A stretch of 64,000 bases of DNA. Origin: Qipengyuania marincola. Lineage in GTDB: Bacteria; Pseudomonadota; Alphaproteobacteria; Sphingomonadales; Sphingomonadaceae. The position numbers and the translations under genes are program-made. The notes beneath the pieces were generated by a model, which had not been told where the DNA came from, did no database searches, and saw nothing but the letters and a program-made list of their open reading frames with translations. The stretch lies in NCBI RefSeq assembly GCF_029688625.1, contig NZ_JARULC010000001.1, positions 372,001-436,000 on the forward strand, read 5' to 3'. Shown here in pieces: positions 18,249 through 26,880 of this stretch. Positions within the stretch are counted from its first letter, which is position 1; every line of letters starts with the position of its first letter.

Positions 18249-19274
18249 GTGTCGCGGACCGAATCCCCCTCGTTGCAGCCGACTGCGTCCCTCGCCGGGC
18301 TTGAGGACGGGTTTGCACGCCGCTTTTCCTACCTGCGACTGTCGTTGACCGAGCGCTGCAATTTTCGCTGTACCTACTGTCTGCCGAACGGCTTCGAAAA
18401 GCGCAGGGGACTGACCGAAGAGTTGTCCTCAGCCGAGATGGTGCGGGCCGTCACGGCCTTCGCGCGTCTGGGCTTGTGGAAGGTCCGCCTCACCGGGGGC
18501 GAGCCGACGGTACATAGCGACTTTATTGCCATAACGCAGGCAGTTGCAGAGGTGCCTGGCATACGGCGCGTGGCGATGACGACCAATGGGTACCGCCTTG
18601 CGCGCGAGGCGCAGGCCTGGCGCGCGGCGGGCATCGACGCCATCAACGTCAGTATCGACACGCTGGAGCCGGAGCGGTTTGCACGGATCACCGGCCATGA
18701 CCGGCTGGACCAGATCGTCACGGGTATCGACCGAGCGCTGACGCTGGGTTTCGCTGCAGTGAAGGTCAATAGCGTGCTCATGGGCGACCTGGACGATGCG
18801 GAATGGGCGCGTATCCGGGCCTTCGTTTCCGGGCGGCCGGTCGCGTGGCGCTTTATCGAGCTGATGCGCACCAACGATAATGTCGCGCTTCATTCGCGTG
18901 ATGCACGCCCCGCCGAAATGGTGCGGACAAGATTGGTGCGTGAGGGCTGGGTTGCCCGGCCGCGCGAACCGGGCGCCGGTCCCTCTACCGATTACGCCCA
19001 TCCCGATCATGCAGGAACGATCGGCCTGATCGCGCCCTACTCCGAGGGGTTTTGTGACAGCTGCAATCGCCTGCGCCTTTCGAGCCGGGGCAAACTTCAT
19101 CTGTGCCTGTTCGGCGACGGCGGCATCGATCTGCGACCGCTATTGCAAGACGATGCGCAAGGTGATGAGCTTGTCGCGACGATCTGCAAGGCAATGCCGA
19201 TGAAACGCCAGGGGCATCGGCTTCATGAAGGCGATAGTGGTGCCACCCCGCATCTCGCCTCGATTGGCGGTTGA
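18249..19274 (+). CDS. moaA: GTP 3',8-cyclase MoaA
   Basis: Radical-SAM enzyme that starts molybdenum cofactor synthesis from GTP. The N-terminal cluster motif is CNFRCTYC (with the preceding LRLSLTERC), and the C-terminal 4Fe-4S ligands are in CDSCNRLRLSSRGKLHLC. The protein ends in Gly-Gly, the functional C-terminus of the family. It is 341 residues from a GTG at 18249. moeA follows within 12 bases, so both are one operon. Confidence 0.96.
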   Translation: MSRTESPSLQPTASLAGLEDGFARRFSYLRLSLTERCNFRCTYCLPNGFEKRRGLTEELSSAEMVRAVTAFARLGLWKVRLTGGEPTVHSDFIAITQAVAEVPGIRRVAMTTNGYRLAREAQAWRAAGIDAINVSIDTLEPERFARITGHDRLDQIVTGIDRALTLGFAAVKVNSVLMGDLDDAEWARIRAFVSGRPVAWRFIELMRTNDNVALHSRDARPAEMVRTRLVREGWVARPREPGAGPSTDYAHPDHAGTIGLIAPYSEGFCDSCNRLRLSSRGKLHLCLFGDGGIDLRPLLQDDAQGDELVATICKAMPMKRQGHRLHEGDSGATPHLASIGG

Positions 19275-19285
19275 GCGCGAGCGAC

Positions 19286-20470
19286 ATGCCGACCTTTGAC
19301 GAAGCGATCGCGATGATCGAACGGGCGATAACTCCGCTCGGGCCGGAGACCGTGGCGCTCGACGATGCGGCGGGTCGCTGGCTCGCTGCCCCGCTGGCGG
19401 CTCGCTACGATGCGCCACGTCGCGACTGCTCCATCATGGACGGCTATGCAGTGTCTGCCGCGACTATCGCGACAGGGGAATGGCTGCCCTGCGTGGGCGA
19501 GGTGCGAGCCGGCGAACTTCCTTCGGTCGAGCTGAAGCCCTCCGAAGCGATGCGGATTTTCACCGGCGCCTTCCTTCCCGCCGGAGCCGATTGCGTCATC
19601 ATGCAGGAATATGCCGAGATCGAAGGCAACCGCGTGCGGTTTCGAGAGGGTTTCGGGCCTTCAAGCCATGTCCGTACGGCTGGCAGCGATTTCCGGAAGG
19701 GCGATGTGCTCGTGGAAGCGGGTCGGCGCCTCACACCACAGGCGATGGTGGCAGCTGCGGCCGCAGATCACTCGGAATGCGAGGTCTCGCGCCGTCCGCG
19801 GGTGGCGATCATTGCGACCGGCGATGAACTGGTCCCCCCGGGCCAGGCCGCAGCCGGTGAAGCGACGCAAGCCGACAGCGCAAGTTTCGGCGTCGCCGCG
19901 CTCGCCAGGGCTGCCGGTGCGCAGGTCGTGTCCGTGGTGCGGGGCGGGGACGAGATCGAAGGCCTCACGCGCTTCGCTGGCGACGCGCTCGCGCAGGCGG
20001 ATTGCGTGGTGGTGACCGGCGGCGCTTCGGTTGGCGCATATGATCTGGCACGGCCAATGTTTGCAAAGCACGGGCTTGAGGAAATTTTCTCGCGCTTGCC
20101 GATCCGTCCCGGTCGTCCGGTGTGGTTTGGCATGGCAAGGGGGTGCTGCGTGCTCGGCCTGCCAGGCAATCCCACATCCGCGATGGTGACTGCCCGGCTC
20201 TTCCTGAAGCCGCTTCTCGCCTGCCTTCAAGGCGGCACGGCTGGGGCCGAGCTGCAATTTCTACCCATGTGTCTCGGCAGCGAATTGGCTGCAACCGGAA
20301 GCCGCGAGACTTTCGTCCGCGCTCGGGCGACCAGTGAGGGGCTGGTGCCGCTGACCAATCAGCTCAGCGGAGCGCAGTCGCCCTTGGCCCAGGCCGACTG
20401 GCTGATCCGTTGCCAGGCCGAAGCGGGCGCTCGCCTTCGGGGTGAGCTCGTTTACGCCCTGCCGTTCTAG
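19286..20470 (+). CDS. moeA: Molybdopterin molybdenumtransferase MoeA
   Basis: Inserts molybdenum into adenylylated molybdopterin. The 394-residue protein has the MoeA N-terminal domain (DAAGRWLAAPLAARYDAPRRD, SIMDGYAV) and the MoCF catalytic domain (IIATGDELVPPG, VTGGASVGAYD, LPGNPTSAMV). The ATG at 19286 is chosen; a TTG at 19271 overlapping the moaA stop is an alternative and would add five residues. Cotranscribed with moaA and probably with the following TonB receptor. Confidence 0.95.
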   Translation: MPTFDEAIAMIERAITPLGPETVALDDAAGRWLAAPLAARYDAPRRDCSIMDGYAVSAATIATGEWLPCVGEVRAGELPSVELKPSEAMRIFTGAFLPAGADCVIMQEYAEIEGNRVRFREGFGPSSHVRTAGSDFRKGDVLVEAGRRLTPQAMVAAAAADHSECEVSRRPRVAIIATGDELVPPGQAAAGEATQADSASFGVAALARAAGAQVVSVVRGGDEIEGLTRFAGDALAQADCVVVTGGASVGAYDLARPMFAKHGLEEIFSRLPIRPGRPVWFGMARGCCVLGLPGNPTSAMVTARLFLKPLLACLQGGTAGAELQFLPMCLGSELAATGSRETFVRARATSEGLVPLTNQLSGAQSPLAQADWLIRCQAEAGARLRGELVYALPF

Positions 20471-20528
20471 GCCGAACCTCCTTCCTGACGGTTGACCGCA
20501 GACAGCGCTTCGTATCAAGCGTGCAAGC

Positions 20529-22547
20529 ATGAACCGGTATCTGGTCACCTACGCGGGCATTGCTGCGGCGAGCCTCATTCCCCAAACCCTTGGTGCGCAG
20601 GAGACTGAAGACGAAGCTACCGTCATTGTTGTCACCGGGGAGGGGCTGGAAGAAACCCCTTCCGAACCGGCTTATGCGACGCAGATCATCTCCCGCGAGA
20701 CATTGGTCTCAACCGGGTCCGGGCGGATCGAAGACGCGCTGGCCGCCGTCGCGGGCTTTCAACAGTTTCGCCGTTCCGACAGCCGCTCGGCCAACCCTTC
20801 GGCGCAGGGCGCCACGCTTCGCGCTCTGGGCGGAAACGCCACCAGCCGGGCGCTCGTCCTGCTGGATGGCGTGCCGATGGCCGACCCCTTCTTCGGTTAC
20901 ATCCCCTTCAGCGCGCTCGCACCCGAGCGGCTGCAACAAATCCGCGTGACTCGCGGAGGAGGATCCGGTCCCTTCGGGGCCGGTGCGCTGGCAGGCACTA
21001 TCGAACTCGAGAGTGCCGGGCTGGAAACTCTCGGGACGTTCGACGCGCAGTTGCTCGCCAATGACCGCGGCGAAACGGAAACGAGCGCCACCCTCGCTGC
21101 CCCTCTAGGTGCGGGCTTCGGTGTCGTGTCGGGCCGTTGGGATCGCGGCCAGGGCTTTTTCACAACCCCAGTCGGCGACCGCGTACCGGCGAGCGTGCGT
21201 GCCGGTTTTGACGGCTATTCGGCGCAAATACGCGGCGTGGCGCCGCTCTCCGACACGGTGGAGCTGCAGGCGCGCGGCCTCGTCTATCGCGATGAACGCA
21301 CCCTGCGTTTTGAAGGCGCGGACAGCCTGAGCGAGGGCCAGGATGCAAGTCTGCGGATCGTCGGCCGGGGGGCCTGGCAGTTCGACGTGCTCGGCTATGT
21401 GCAGGCCCGCAATTTCGCAAATCGGGTGATCAGCTCGACGCGCTTCGTGCCTGTCCTCGACCAACGCAACACGCCTTCGACCGGTCTTGGCGGAAAGATC
21501 GAGCTTCGCCCGCCGACGGGTGAGCGCAATCTTCTGCGCGTTGGCCTCGATTATCGCAGGAGCGAGGGCGAACTTTACGAAACAGCGATCAACGCCTTTA
21601 GCGGTCAGGTGACGGCGCGGCGCAATGCCGGGGGCGTGAACACCGATCTCGGCCTGTTCGTGGAAAACGATGTCCTGCTCGGCGCGCTGACGTTGACCGG
21701 CGGCGTCCGTCTCGACCGCTTCACGATCCGAGAAGGCTTCTTTGCAGAACTCGATGGGTCGGGCGGCCTGACCGTGGACGACCGCTTTCCCGACCGTGCC
21801 GGTTGGGAGACTTCCTTTCGCGCCGGCGCTCTCTACCGCCTTGGCGGCGGAGCTCGCTTTCGCGCAGCGGCCTATAGCGGACTGAGACTGCCTACGCTCA
21901 ACGAGCTCTATCGTCCCTTCGTGGTGTTTCCCGTTGTGACGCAGGCGAATGCAGCCTTGGAGAACGAGCGCCTTGAAGGGTTCGAGATCGGTTTTGATTA
22001 CGCCCCTTCGGAGGATTTTTCTGTCGGAGTGACCGCGTTCGATAATCGCGCGAAGGATGCAATTGCGAACGTCACCCTGGCGCAAAACCTTCGACAGCGG
22101 CGCAATATCGATGCCATTCAGGCGCGCGGCATCGAGGCGGAGGCCGCGCTGCGGTTTGGTCGCGTCACGCTCGACGCTGCGCTGGCCTTTACCGATGCCG
22201 CAGCGAAGGGCTCGGGTACTGCCTTGGCTCTTGACGGAAATCGGCCGGCACAGACGCCGCGATGGGCCGGCGGTGCAAGCGTTGCGTGGCGTCCCGCAAC
22301 CGATTGGTTGCTATCGCTGAACGTTCGCCATGTCGGGGCACAATTCGAAGATGATCTCGAACAGAACCGGCTTCCGCCTGCAACGACGTTGGGCGCTTTT
22401 GCGCAGGTCTCGGTGGGTAGTGGCGTTGCGCTGATAGTGAGAGGCGAGAATTTGACCGACGAGGCCGTCGTCACCCGCGATCAGGCCGGTTCGATCGACC
22501 TCGGCGCGCCGCGAACCCTTTGGGCAGGCGTTCGGCTCGGCTTTTAG
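20529..22547 (+). CDS. TonB-dependent outer membrane receptor (small, 672 aa)
   Basis: Outer-membrane active transporter. A signal peptide ending near LGAQE is followed by a TonB-box-like VIVVTGEG, a plug domain (LVSTGSGRIEDALAAVAGF; GGSGPFGAGALAGTIEL) and a 22-strand barrel ending in an aromatic residue (VRLGF), as expected for BamA recognition. It begins 58 bases after moeA on the same strand, which hints at a molybdenum- or cofactor-related substrate but does not prove it; cobalamin or siderophore uptake are equally possible. Its stop overlaps that of the TetR gene on the other strand. Confidence 0.88.
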   Translation: MNRYLVTYAGIAAASLIPQTLGAQETEDEATVIVVTGEGLEETPSEPAYATQIISRETLVSTGSGRIEDALAAVAGFQQFRRSDSRSANPSAQGATLRALGGNATSRALVLLDGVPMADPFFGYIPFSALAPERLQQIRVTRGGGSGPFGAGALAGTIELESAGLETLGTFDAQLLANDRGETETSATLAAPLGAGFGVVSGRWDRGQGFFTTPVGDRVPASVRAGFDGYSAQIRGVAPLSDTVELQARGLVYRDERTLRFEGADSLSEGQDASLRIVGRGAWQFDVLGYVQARNFANRVISSTRFVPVLDQRNTPSTGLGGKIELRPPTGERNLLRVGLDYRRSEGELYETAINAFSGQVTARRNAGGVNTDLGLFVENDVLLGALTLTGGVRLDRFTIREGFFAELDGSGGLTVDDRFPDRAGWETSFRAGALYRLGGGARFRAAAYSGLRLPTLNELYRPFVVFPVVTQANAALENERLEGFEIGFDYAPSEDFSVGVTAFDNRAKDAIANVTLAQNLRQRRNIDAIQARGIEAEAALRFGRVTLDAALAFTDAAAKGSGTALALDGNRPAQTPRWAGGASVAWRPATDWLLSLNVRHVGAQFEDDLEQNRLPPATTLGAFAQVSVGSGVALIVRGENLTDEAVVTRDQAGSIDLGAPRTLWAGVRLGF

Positions 22548-23191
22548 CCCGTTTCGGGCGACTCGCGGTTCACTCCGGGCGCAAGCAGGCCGTGGACGAT
22601 CAACTCGGCGGTGCTGTGCGCGAACCGCTCGACGAGCGCTTCGTCCAGCACGCCGGTGCCGAGCAAAGCGTCGCGCGAGGCAGCGGAGGTGAAGATATGA
22701 CCGCAAGCGCCCTCGATCGCATAGCCTATGAGTTCGGGCTCCACCTCACGGAACAGGCCCTGCGCGATGCCCTGCTGGATGATCGTTCGGCGCGCGTCGG
22801 CGACCGGGCGACTGAAGAAGCCAGTCACGAGCGTGGCCGCTTCGCGCGATCCCTCGCGGATCAGCTTGTGCAGCAGGCGATGGAGGTAGGGCCGCCTATA
22901 ATACGCGCGTACGATGCCCGCGACATGGTGCGCGATCTTGTCGGGAGGACTCATGGATGAGGCGATCAGCTTGTCCAGTTCGCCGATCGCGAATTCGGCA
23001 TCGGACCGGGCGATCGACACCATCAGCCCTTCGCGCCCGCCGAAATGGTAGCTAACCGACGCGATATTAGTCCCGGCGCGGCGCGTGATTTCCGAGATCG
23101 AAACCTCGAGAATGTCCTTCTCGCTCATGAGTTCGCGCGCGGCTTCGATAATCCTCTCGCGGGTTCGGCCACGCGCGGCGGGCGCGGTCAT
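22544..23191 (-). CDS. TetR family transcriptional regulator
   Basis: A 215-residue repressor. The helix-turn-helix is at about residues 15-55 (RERIIEAARELM, then ISEITRRAGTNIASVSYHFGGREGL). The start at 23191 overlaps the stop of the thiolase-like gene (ATGA), so it is translated from the same message and probably autoregulates this operon. The longest frame has a further 71 codons upstream that lie in the thiolase gene and were discarded. The ligand domain is unspecific; an acyl-CoA-type ligand would fit the partner gene. Confidence 0.9.
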   Translation of the reverse strand: MTAPAARGRTRERIIEAARELMSEKDILEVSISEITRRAGTNIASVSYHFGGREGLMVSIARSDAEFAIGELDKLIASSMSPPDKIAHHVAGIVRAYYRRPYLHRLLHKLIREGSREAATLVTGFFSRPVADARRTIIQQGIAQGLFREVEPELIGYAIEGACGHIFTSAASRDALLGTGVLDEALVERFAHSTAELIVHGLLAPGVNRESPETG

Positions 23192-24735
23192 CGAAGTGTC
23201 CCGATAATGTTCGTGTCGTCCACGCGCTTTATCAGGGCACGTTTGCCGACAGGGTCGTCGGCCAGCAGAGCGCTTAACGTGCCAGCGTCGCCCTTCTCGA
23301 TCCGGGCAAGGCATCGTCCCTGCGGCGCGTCGCCAATCACATAACCACGGGTCGGAACGCCTTTCTGGTAGACGACGGTGAAGGTCGAGACTTCCATCTC
23401 GCACGCCTCGTCCACCGGTTCACCGAGAAGCTGAGCATTGATTTCACGCTGGATCGGATCGCTCGAGACAGGCTTCCAGTCCGCCGGCGCTTGCGTCGAG
23501 TACACGCCAGCGGCCTCCTTCGAGAGAAATCCTCCATTGGCGAGGATCAGGCCGAAATCGCCCGGATTTTCGCGCAGCCGCTCGGTCATGGTGGCAATGG
23601 CGTGAAGCGAGTAATTGTTACCGGGCCCGCCGAAGAACGGGAGTCCGCCCGTTACCGTGACAGGGCGCGTGCGCCAGTCGATCCCGAGTGCCTCGGTCGC
23701 CAGCAAGACCGCGCAGGGGAAGCAGCTATAGATGTCGAACAGGGCGATGTCCGCAGCGTGCTTGCCGCTGGTTTCCAGGGCGAGGCGCAATACTTTTTCG
23801 ATCGGCAGCGAGCGCGACAGGTCCTGTCGCTGTGTCACGAAGCCGTCCTTGGCCTCTGCATGGCCATGCAGAAACACCCATTTGACAGGATCGATACCAA
23901 GTCGCCGGGCCTCGCCGACAGTGGTCATCACCACCGCCGCCGCCTGATTCACTGCATCCTGAGCGACGTGCCATTTGAGATAGGGGTCGGCGACCGGATA
24001 ATTTTCCGCACTCGGCGTCGAAAGGAAAGTCTCGCTGCGTTCCCGCGGAAATTGCGAGTGCGGATTTGCTGCGGCAATCTGTGAGAAGCCCGCCCACAGC
24101 TCGCTCATCAACGCCACATGCTGGTCGCGACTATTGCCTAGTCGGTGGCGCAGGGCATGTTCGAAGGCAGGATAGGTCTGGGTGGGTGCGCCAAGGCCGT
24201 TGCGGATTTCGTAAGCCGAGAGCAAAGGCCCGCCATAGCCGCGATCGGTCTGCGGACCGGAGGCCGAACGGCTCCAGTCAAGCTGCAACCCGGCGCGGAC
24301 GGCGGCCTTTAAGGCACGGGTCGATTCTGCTCCCACCAGAAGTGTCGCACGGGTCTCGTCGGCGTGGAGGGCCGCGGCGATTTCGTTGACCAGTTCCTGC
24401 GGCTGGTTTCCGCCGAGTTCGGAATAGATGTTGTCGGTGTCGGTGATGCCGAGGTCGGCCGCAACGGTTGCCGGCGGATTTTCGCACCGACCGAAGGGCT
24501 GAGGTGCGCCGGGAATGGAGTCCGGCGTGGTGCGTACCGCGACGATCCGGTCGATAGCCACGCGAAGTGCGTCTGCAGCGCCGCTGTCGGCAAGGGCGAG
24601 TGCTGCCGCGTCGCGGCGCAGATCCTGCGGTGAGGGCGCATCTGCAGCGTCGCCCCCTTGCCAGTGATCGGTCAATTGGCCCACGCCGACAAGGACGGGA
24701 GTATTTGCAGGACATTGATCTAGTGTGGCCACCAA
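23188..24735 (-). CDS. Thiolase-like acetyl-CoA acetyltransferase family protein
   Basis: A 515-residue thiolase-superfamily protein of the SCP-x/acetyl-CoA acetyltransferase-like type. It opens with TPVLVGVGQLTDHW, carries LVGAESTRALKA at the N-terminal nucleophile region (a Ser, not the Cys of classical thiolases) and DIYSCFPCAVLLATEALG plus GGLPFFGGPGNNYSLHA in the C-terminal half. Classical thiolases are about 390 residues; this group has a C-terminal extension of about 80 residues, present here. It heads an operon with the TetR gene and is divergent from the GH31 gene. The substrate is unknown; degradation of branched or steroid-like acyl-CoAs is a possibility. Confidence 0.75.
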   Translation of the reverse strand: MVATLDQCPANTPVLVGVGQLTDHWQGGDAADAPSPQDLRRDAAALALADSGAADALRVAIDRIVAVRTTPDSIPGAPQPFGRCENPPATVAADLGITDTDNIYSELGGNQPQELVNEIAAALHADETRATLLVGAESTRALKAAVRAGLQLDWSRSASGPQTDRGYGGPLLSAYEIRNGLGAPTQTYPAFEHALRHRLGNSRDQHVALMSELWAGFSQIAAANPHSQFPRERSETFLSTPSAENYPVADPYLKWHVAQDAVNQAAAVVMTTVGEARRLGIDPVKWVFLHGHAEAKDGFVTQRQDLSRSLPIEKVLRLALETSGKHAADIALFDIYSCFPCAVLLATEALGIDWRTRPVTVTGGLPFFGGPGNNYSLHAIATMTERLRENPGDFGLILANGGFLSKEAAGVYSTQAPADWKPVSSDPIQREINAQLLGEPVDEACEMEVSTFTVVYQKGVPTRGYVIGDAPQGRCLARIEKGDAGTLSALLADDPVGKRALIKRVDDTNIIGTLR

Positions 24736-24750
24736 CGGCTCCTCAATTTG

Positions 24751-24781
24751 TTCAAACCTTTATTTCAAAGGCACGTTTGAC
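24751..24781. promoter_or_regulatory. Candidate TetR operator upstream of the thiolase-like gene
   Basis: The divergent intergenic region has a 16-bp inverted repeat TCAAA-N6-TTTGA (24765-24780) and a further TCAAA half-site at 24752, 16-46 bases upstream of the thiolase-like start codon. Position and symmetry fit autoregulation by the TetR protein of that operon. This is seen by eye only and no binding data support it. Confidence 0.35.
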
Positions 24782-24849
24782 AGGTCAAGTGCCCTCATCG
24801 CATTAAGGCCGCAGCTTATCCGCTCGCCAGTGTCGGCGCGCTCTGCAAT

Positions 24850-26880
24850 ATGACCAACGTGACAGGCTTCGATCTTCGCGAAACCGAGCACGGCGTCGAG
24901 GTCTGGTTCGTCGGCCGCCTCGTCCTTGTGCATACCTCTCAGAGGCCATGTCTTCGCCTCGGCCGCGGTGCGCTGGAGGTTGAGAGCCACCTCGGCCATT
25001 ATCGCTTGGCCGAGCAGGTCGAATGGGTGGCTGCTGACGCGGCGCATGTGATGGGTGACGCCATCCGATTCCTCGATAGAAATGGGGAAGTTCTCGCCCG
25101 TGCGCATTTCGCTGGCGACGCCTTGACGGTCCAACCGGCGAGGGATGAATTTCGCTATGTGGAATTGTCGCTTCATGCGCTGGAGGACGAGAGTGTCTGG
25201 GGCGGCGGCGAGCAGTTTTCCTATCTCGACTTGCGCGGTCGAGCCTTCCCCCTGTGGGTCGGCGAGCCGGGAGTGGGCCGCGATCCGACTGGACCCCTGG
25301 CGCGACACATGGAGGAAACGCCGCTGAGAGCCGGCGACTATTGGACCACCAACTATCCGCAGCCGACGTTCCTGTCTTCGCGTCTGTTCGCGTGGCATGT
25401 CGATAGTCCGGCTTATGTCCACGCCGATTTCACCCTGGTCGACGCGCATCAGGTCCGATGTTTCGACGCGCCGTGCCGCGTCGAATTCTTTTCCGCGGAA
25501 ACCATGCTCGACCTGGTCTCGGCTCTTGCGGAATATTTCCGGCACCCGCCCTCGCTGCCGGACTGGGCATTATCCGGCGCGATCATCGGCTTGAAGGATG
25601 GCGAGCGCAGCTTTGCGCGGCTCGACGCGATCATTGCTGCGGGTGCAGCAGTCACGGGATTGTGGTGCGAGGACTGGGCGGGGATCCGCCAGACCGACTT
25701 CGGCCGGCGCCTGTTCTGGGACTGGAAGGCAAGCGAGGACCGCTTTCCCAACCTCGCGGCGCGCATCGCCGATTTGCGGGAAAGGGGCATTCGCTTCCTC
25801 GCCTATGTGAACCCCTATCTCGCCACAGATGGCGAATTTTATCACGAGGCTGAGGAGAAAGGCTTTCTCGTCCGCGACCACACGGGCGAGGGGGCTTGCA
25901 TCACCGATTTCGGCGGCTTCACCTGCGGCCACGTCGATCTGACGAATGGCGCTGCGGCGGACTGGTTCGCTGAACGTATCATCGGGCGGGAGATGCTCGA
26001 TATCGGGATCGCGGGATGGATGGCTGACTTTGGGGAGTATCTGCCCACCGATGCCACGCTGGCCGATGGCAGCGATGCGATGCTGGCGCACAACCGCTGG
26101 CCCATGCTGTGGGCGCGGACCAATGCCGAAGCCGTGAAGAGGCGAGACAAAGCCGGCGAGGCGGTCTTTTTCATGCGCGCCGGGCACAGCGGTTCGCAGG
26201 CATACTGCCCGCTTTTGTGGGCCGGGGACCAATCAGTCGACTTCTCCTTCCATGACGGCATCGGAACGACCGTGGTCGCCGCGCTTTCCGCCGGGCTTGT
26301 CGGCAATCCCTGTCATCACAGTGATATCGGCGGATACACCAGCCTGTTCGGCAATGTCCGGAGCTCCGAATTGGTCATGCGGTGGGCGGAATTGGCCGCA
26401 TTCACGCCAGTCATGCGTACCCATGAAGGGAACCGACCGAACGAGAATCTTCAGGTCGACAGCACGCCCGAATTGCTGGCGCATTTCGCGCGTATGACTC
26501 GCCTGCACGCAGCGATGGCACCATATACCAGCAACCTTTGCGAGGAGGCCGCCAGAACCGGCCTCCCGCTTCAGCGTCCGCTTTTTCTGCATTACTGGGA
26601 TGACCTGCAGGCGCGAAGGATAGAACGGCAGTATCTTTATGGCCCGGACCTGCTTCTGGCGCCGGTGCTCGAAAGCGGAGCGAGATACTGGCCCTGCTAC
26701 CTGCCGGCAGGCGACGATTGGCAGCACCTGTGGAGCGGCGAGCCTTTCGTCGGTGGCGCCAAGGTCACGGTAGCGGCGCCTTTCGGCCTGCCGCCGGTAT
26801 TCGTTCGCAAGGGTTGCGCCCGTGCGGATTTTTTCCGAGGGCTGGGTACACATTTCACCACGAAAGACCCTCCGGAATGA
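24850..26880 (+). CDS. GH31 sulfoquinovosidase-like alpha-glycosidase
   Basis: A 676-residue cytoplasmic GH31 enzyme (no signal peptide). It matches the YihQ/SmoI sulfoquinovosidase branch more than ordinary alpha-glucosidases: the nucleophile is D393 in GWMADFGEYLPTD, the acid/base is D460 in LWAGDQSVDF, and HHSDIGGYTSLFG and FTPVMRTHEGNRP follow. Aligned from memory on E. coli YihQ, the five sulfonate-sugar-recognition positions (Q262, Q288, R301, W304, Y508) correspond to K249, E274, R287, W290 and Y496, which is the K-E-R-W-Y set known from the Agrobacterium-type enzymes. It would release sulfoquinovose from its glycosides. The downstream reductase overlaps by ATGA. An ordinary alpha-glucosidase serving the starch locus is the alternative. 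Confidence 0.85.
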   Translation: MTNVTGFDLRETEHGVEVWFVGRLVLVHTSQRPCLRLGRGALEVESHLGHYRLAEQVEWVAADAAHVMGDAIRFLDRNGEVLARAHFAGDALTVQPARDEFRYVELSLHALEDESVWGGGEQFSYLDLRGRAFPLWVGEPGVGRDPTGPLARHMEETPLRAGDYWTTNYPQPTFLSSRLFAWHVDSPAYVHADFTLVDAHQVRCFDAPCRVEFFSAETMLDLVSALAEYFRHPPSLPDWALSGAIIGLKDGERSFARLDAIIAAGAAVTGLWCEDWAGIRQTDFGRRLFWDWKASEDRFPNLAARIADLRERGIRFLAYVNPYLATDGEFYHEAEEKGFLVRDHTGEGACITDFGGFTCGHVDLTNGAAADWFAERIIGREMLDIGIAGWMADFGEYLPTDATLADGSDAMLAHNRWPMLWARTNAEAVKRRDKAGEAVFFMRAGHSGSQAYCPLLWAGDQSVDFSFHDGIGTTVVAALSAGLVGNPCHHSDIGGYTSLFGNVRSSELVMRWAELAAFTPVMRTHEGNRPNENLQVDSTPELLAHFARMTRLHAAMAPYTSNLCEEAARTGLPLQRPLFLHYWDDLQARRIERQYLYGPDLLLAPVLESGARYWPCYLPAGDDWQHLWSGEPFVGGAKVTVAAPFGLPPVFVRKGCARADFFRGLGTHFTTKDPPE

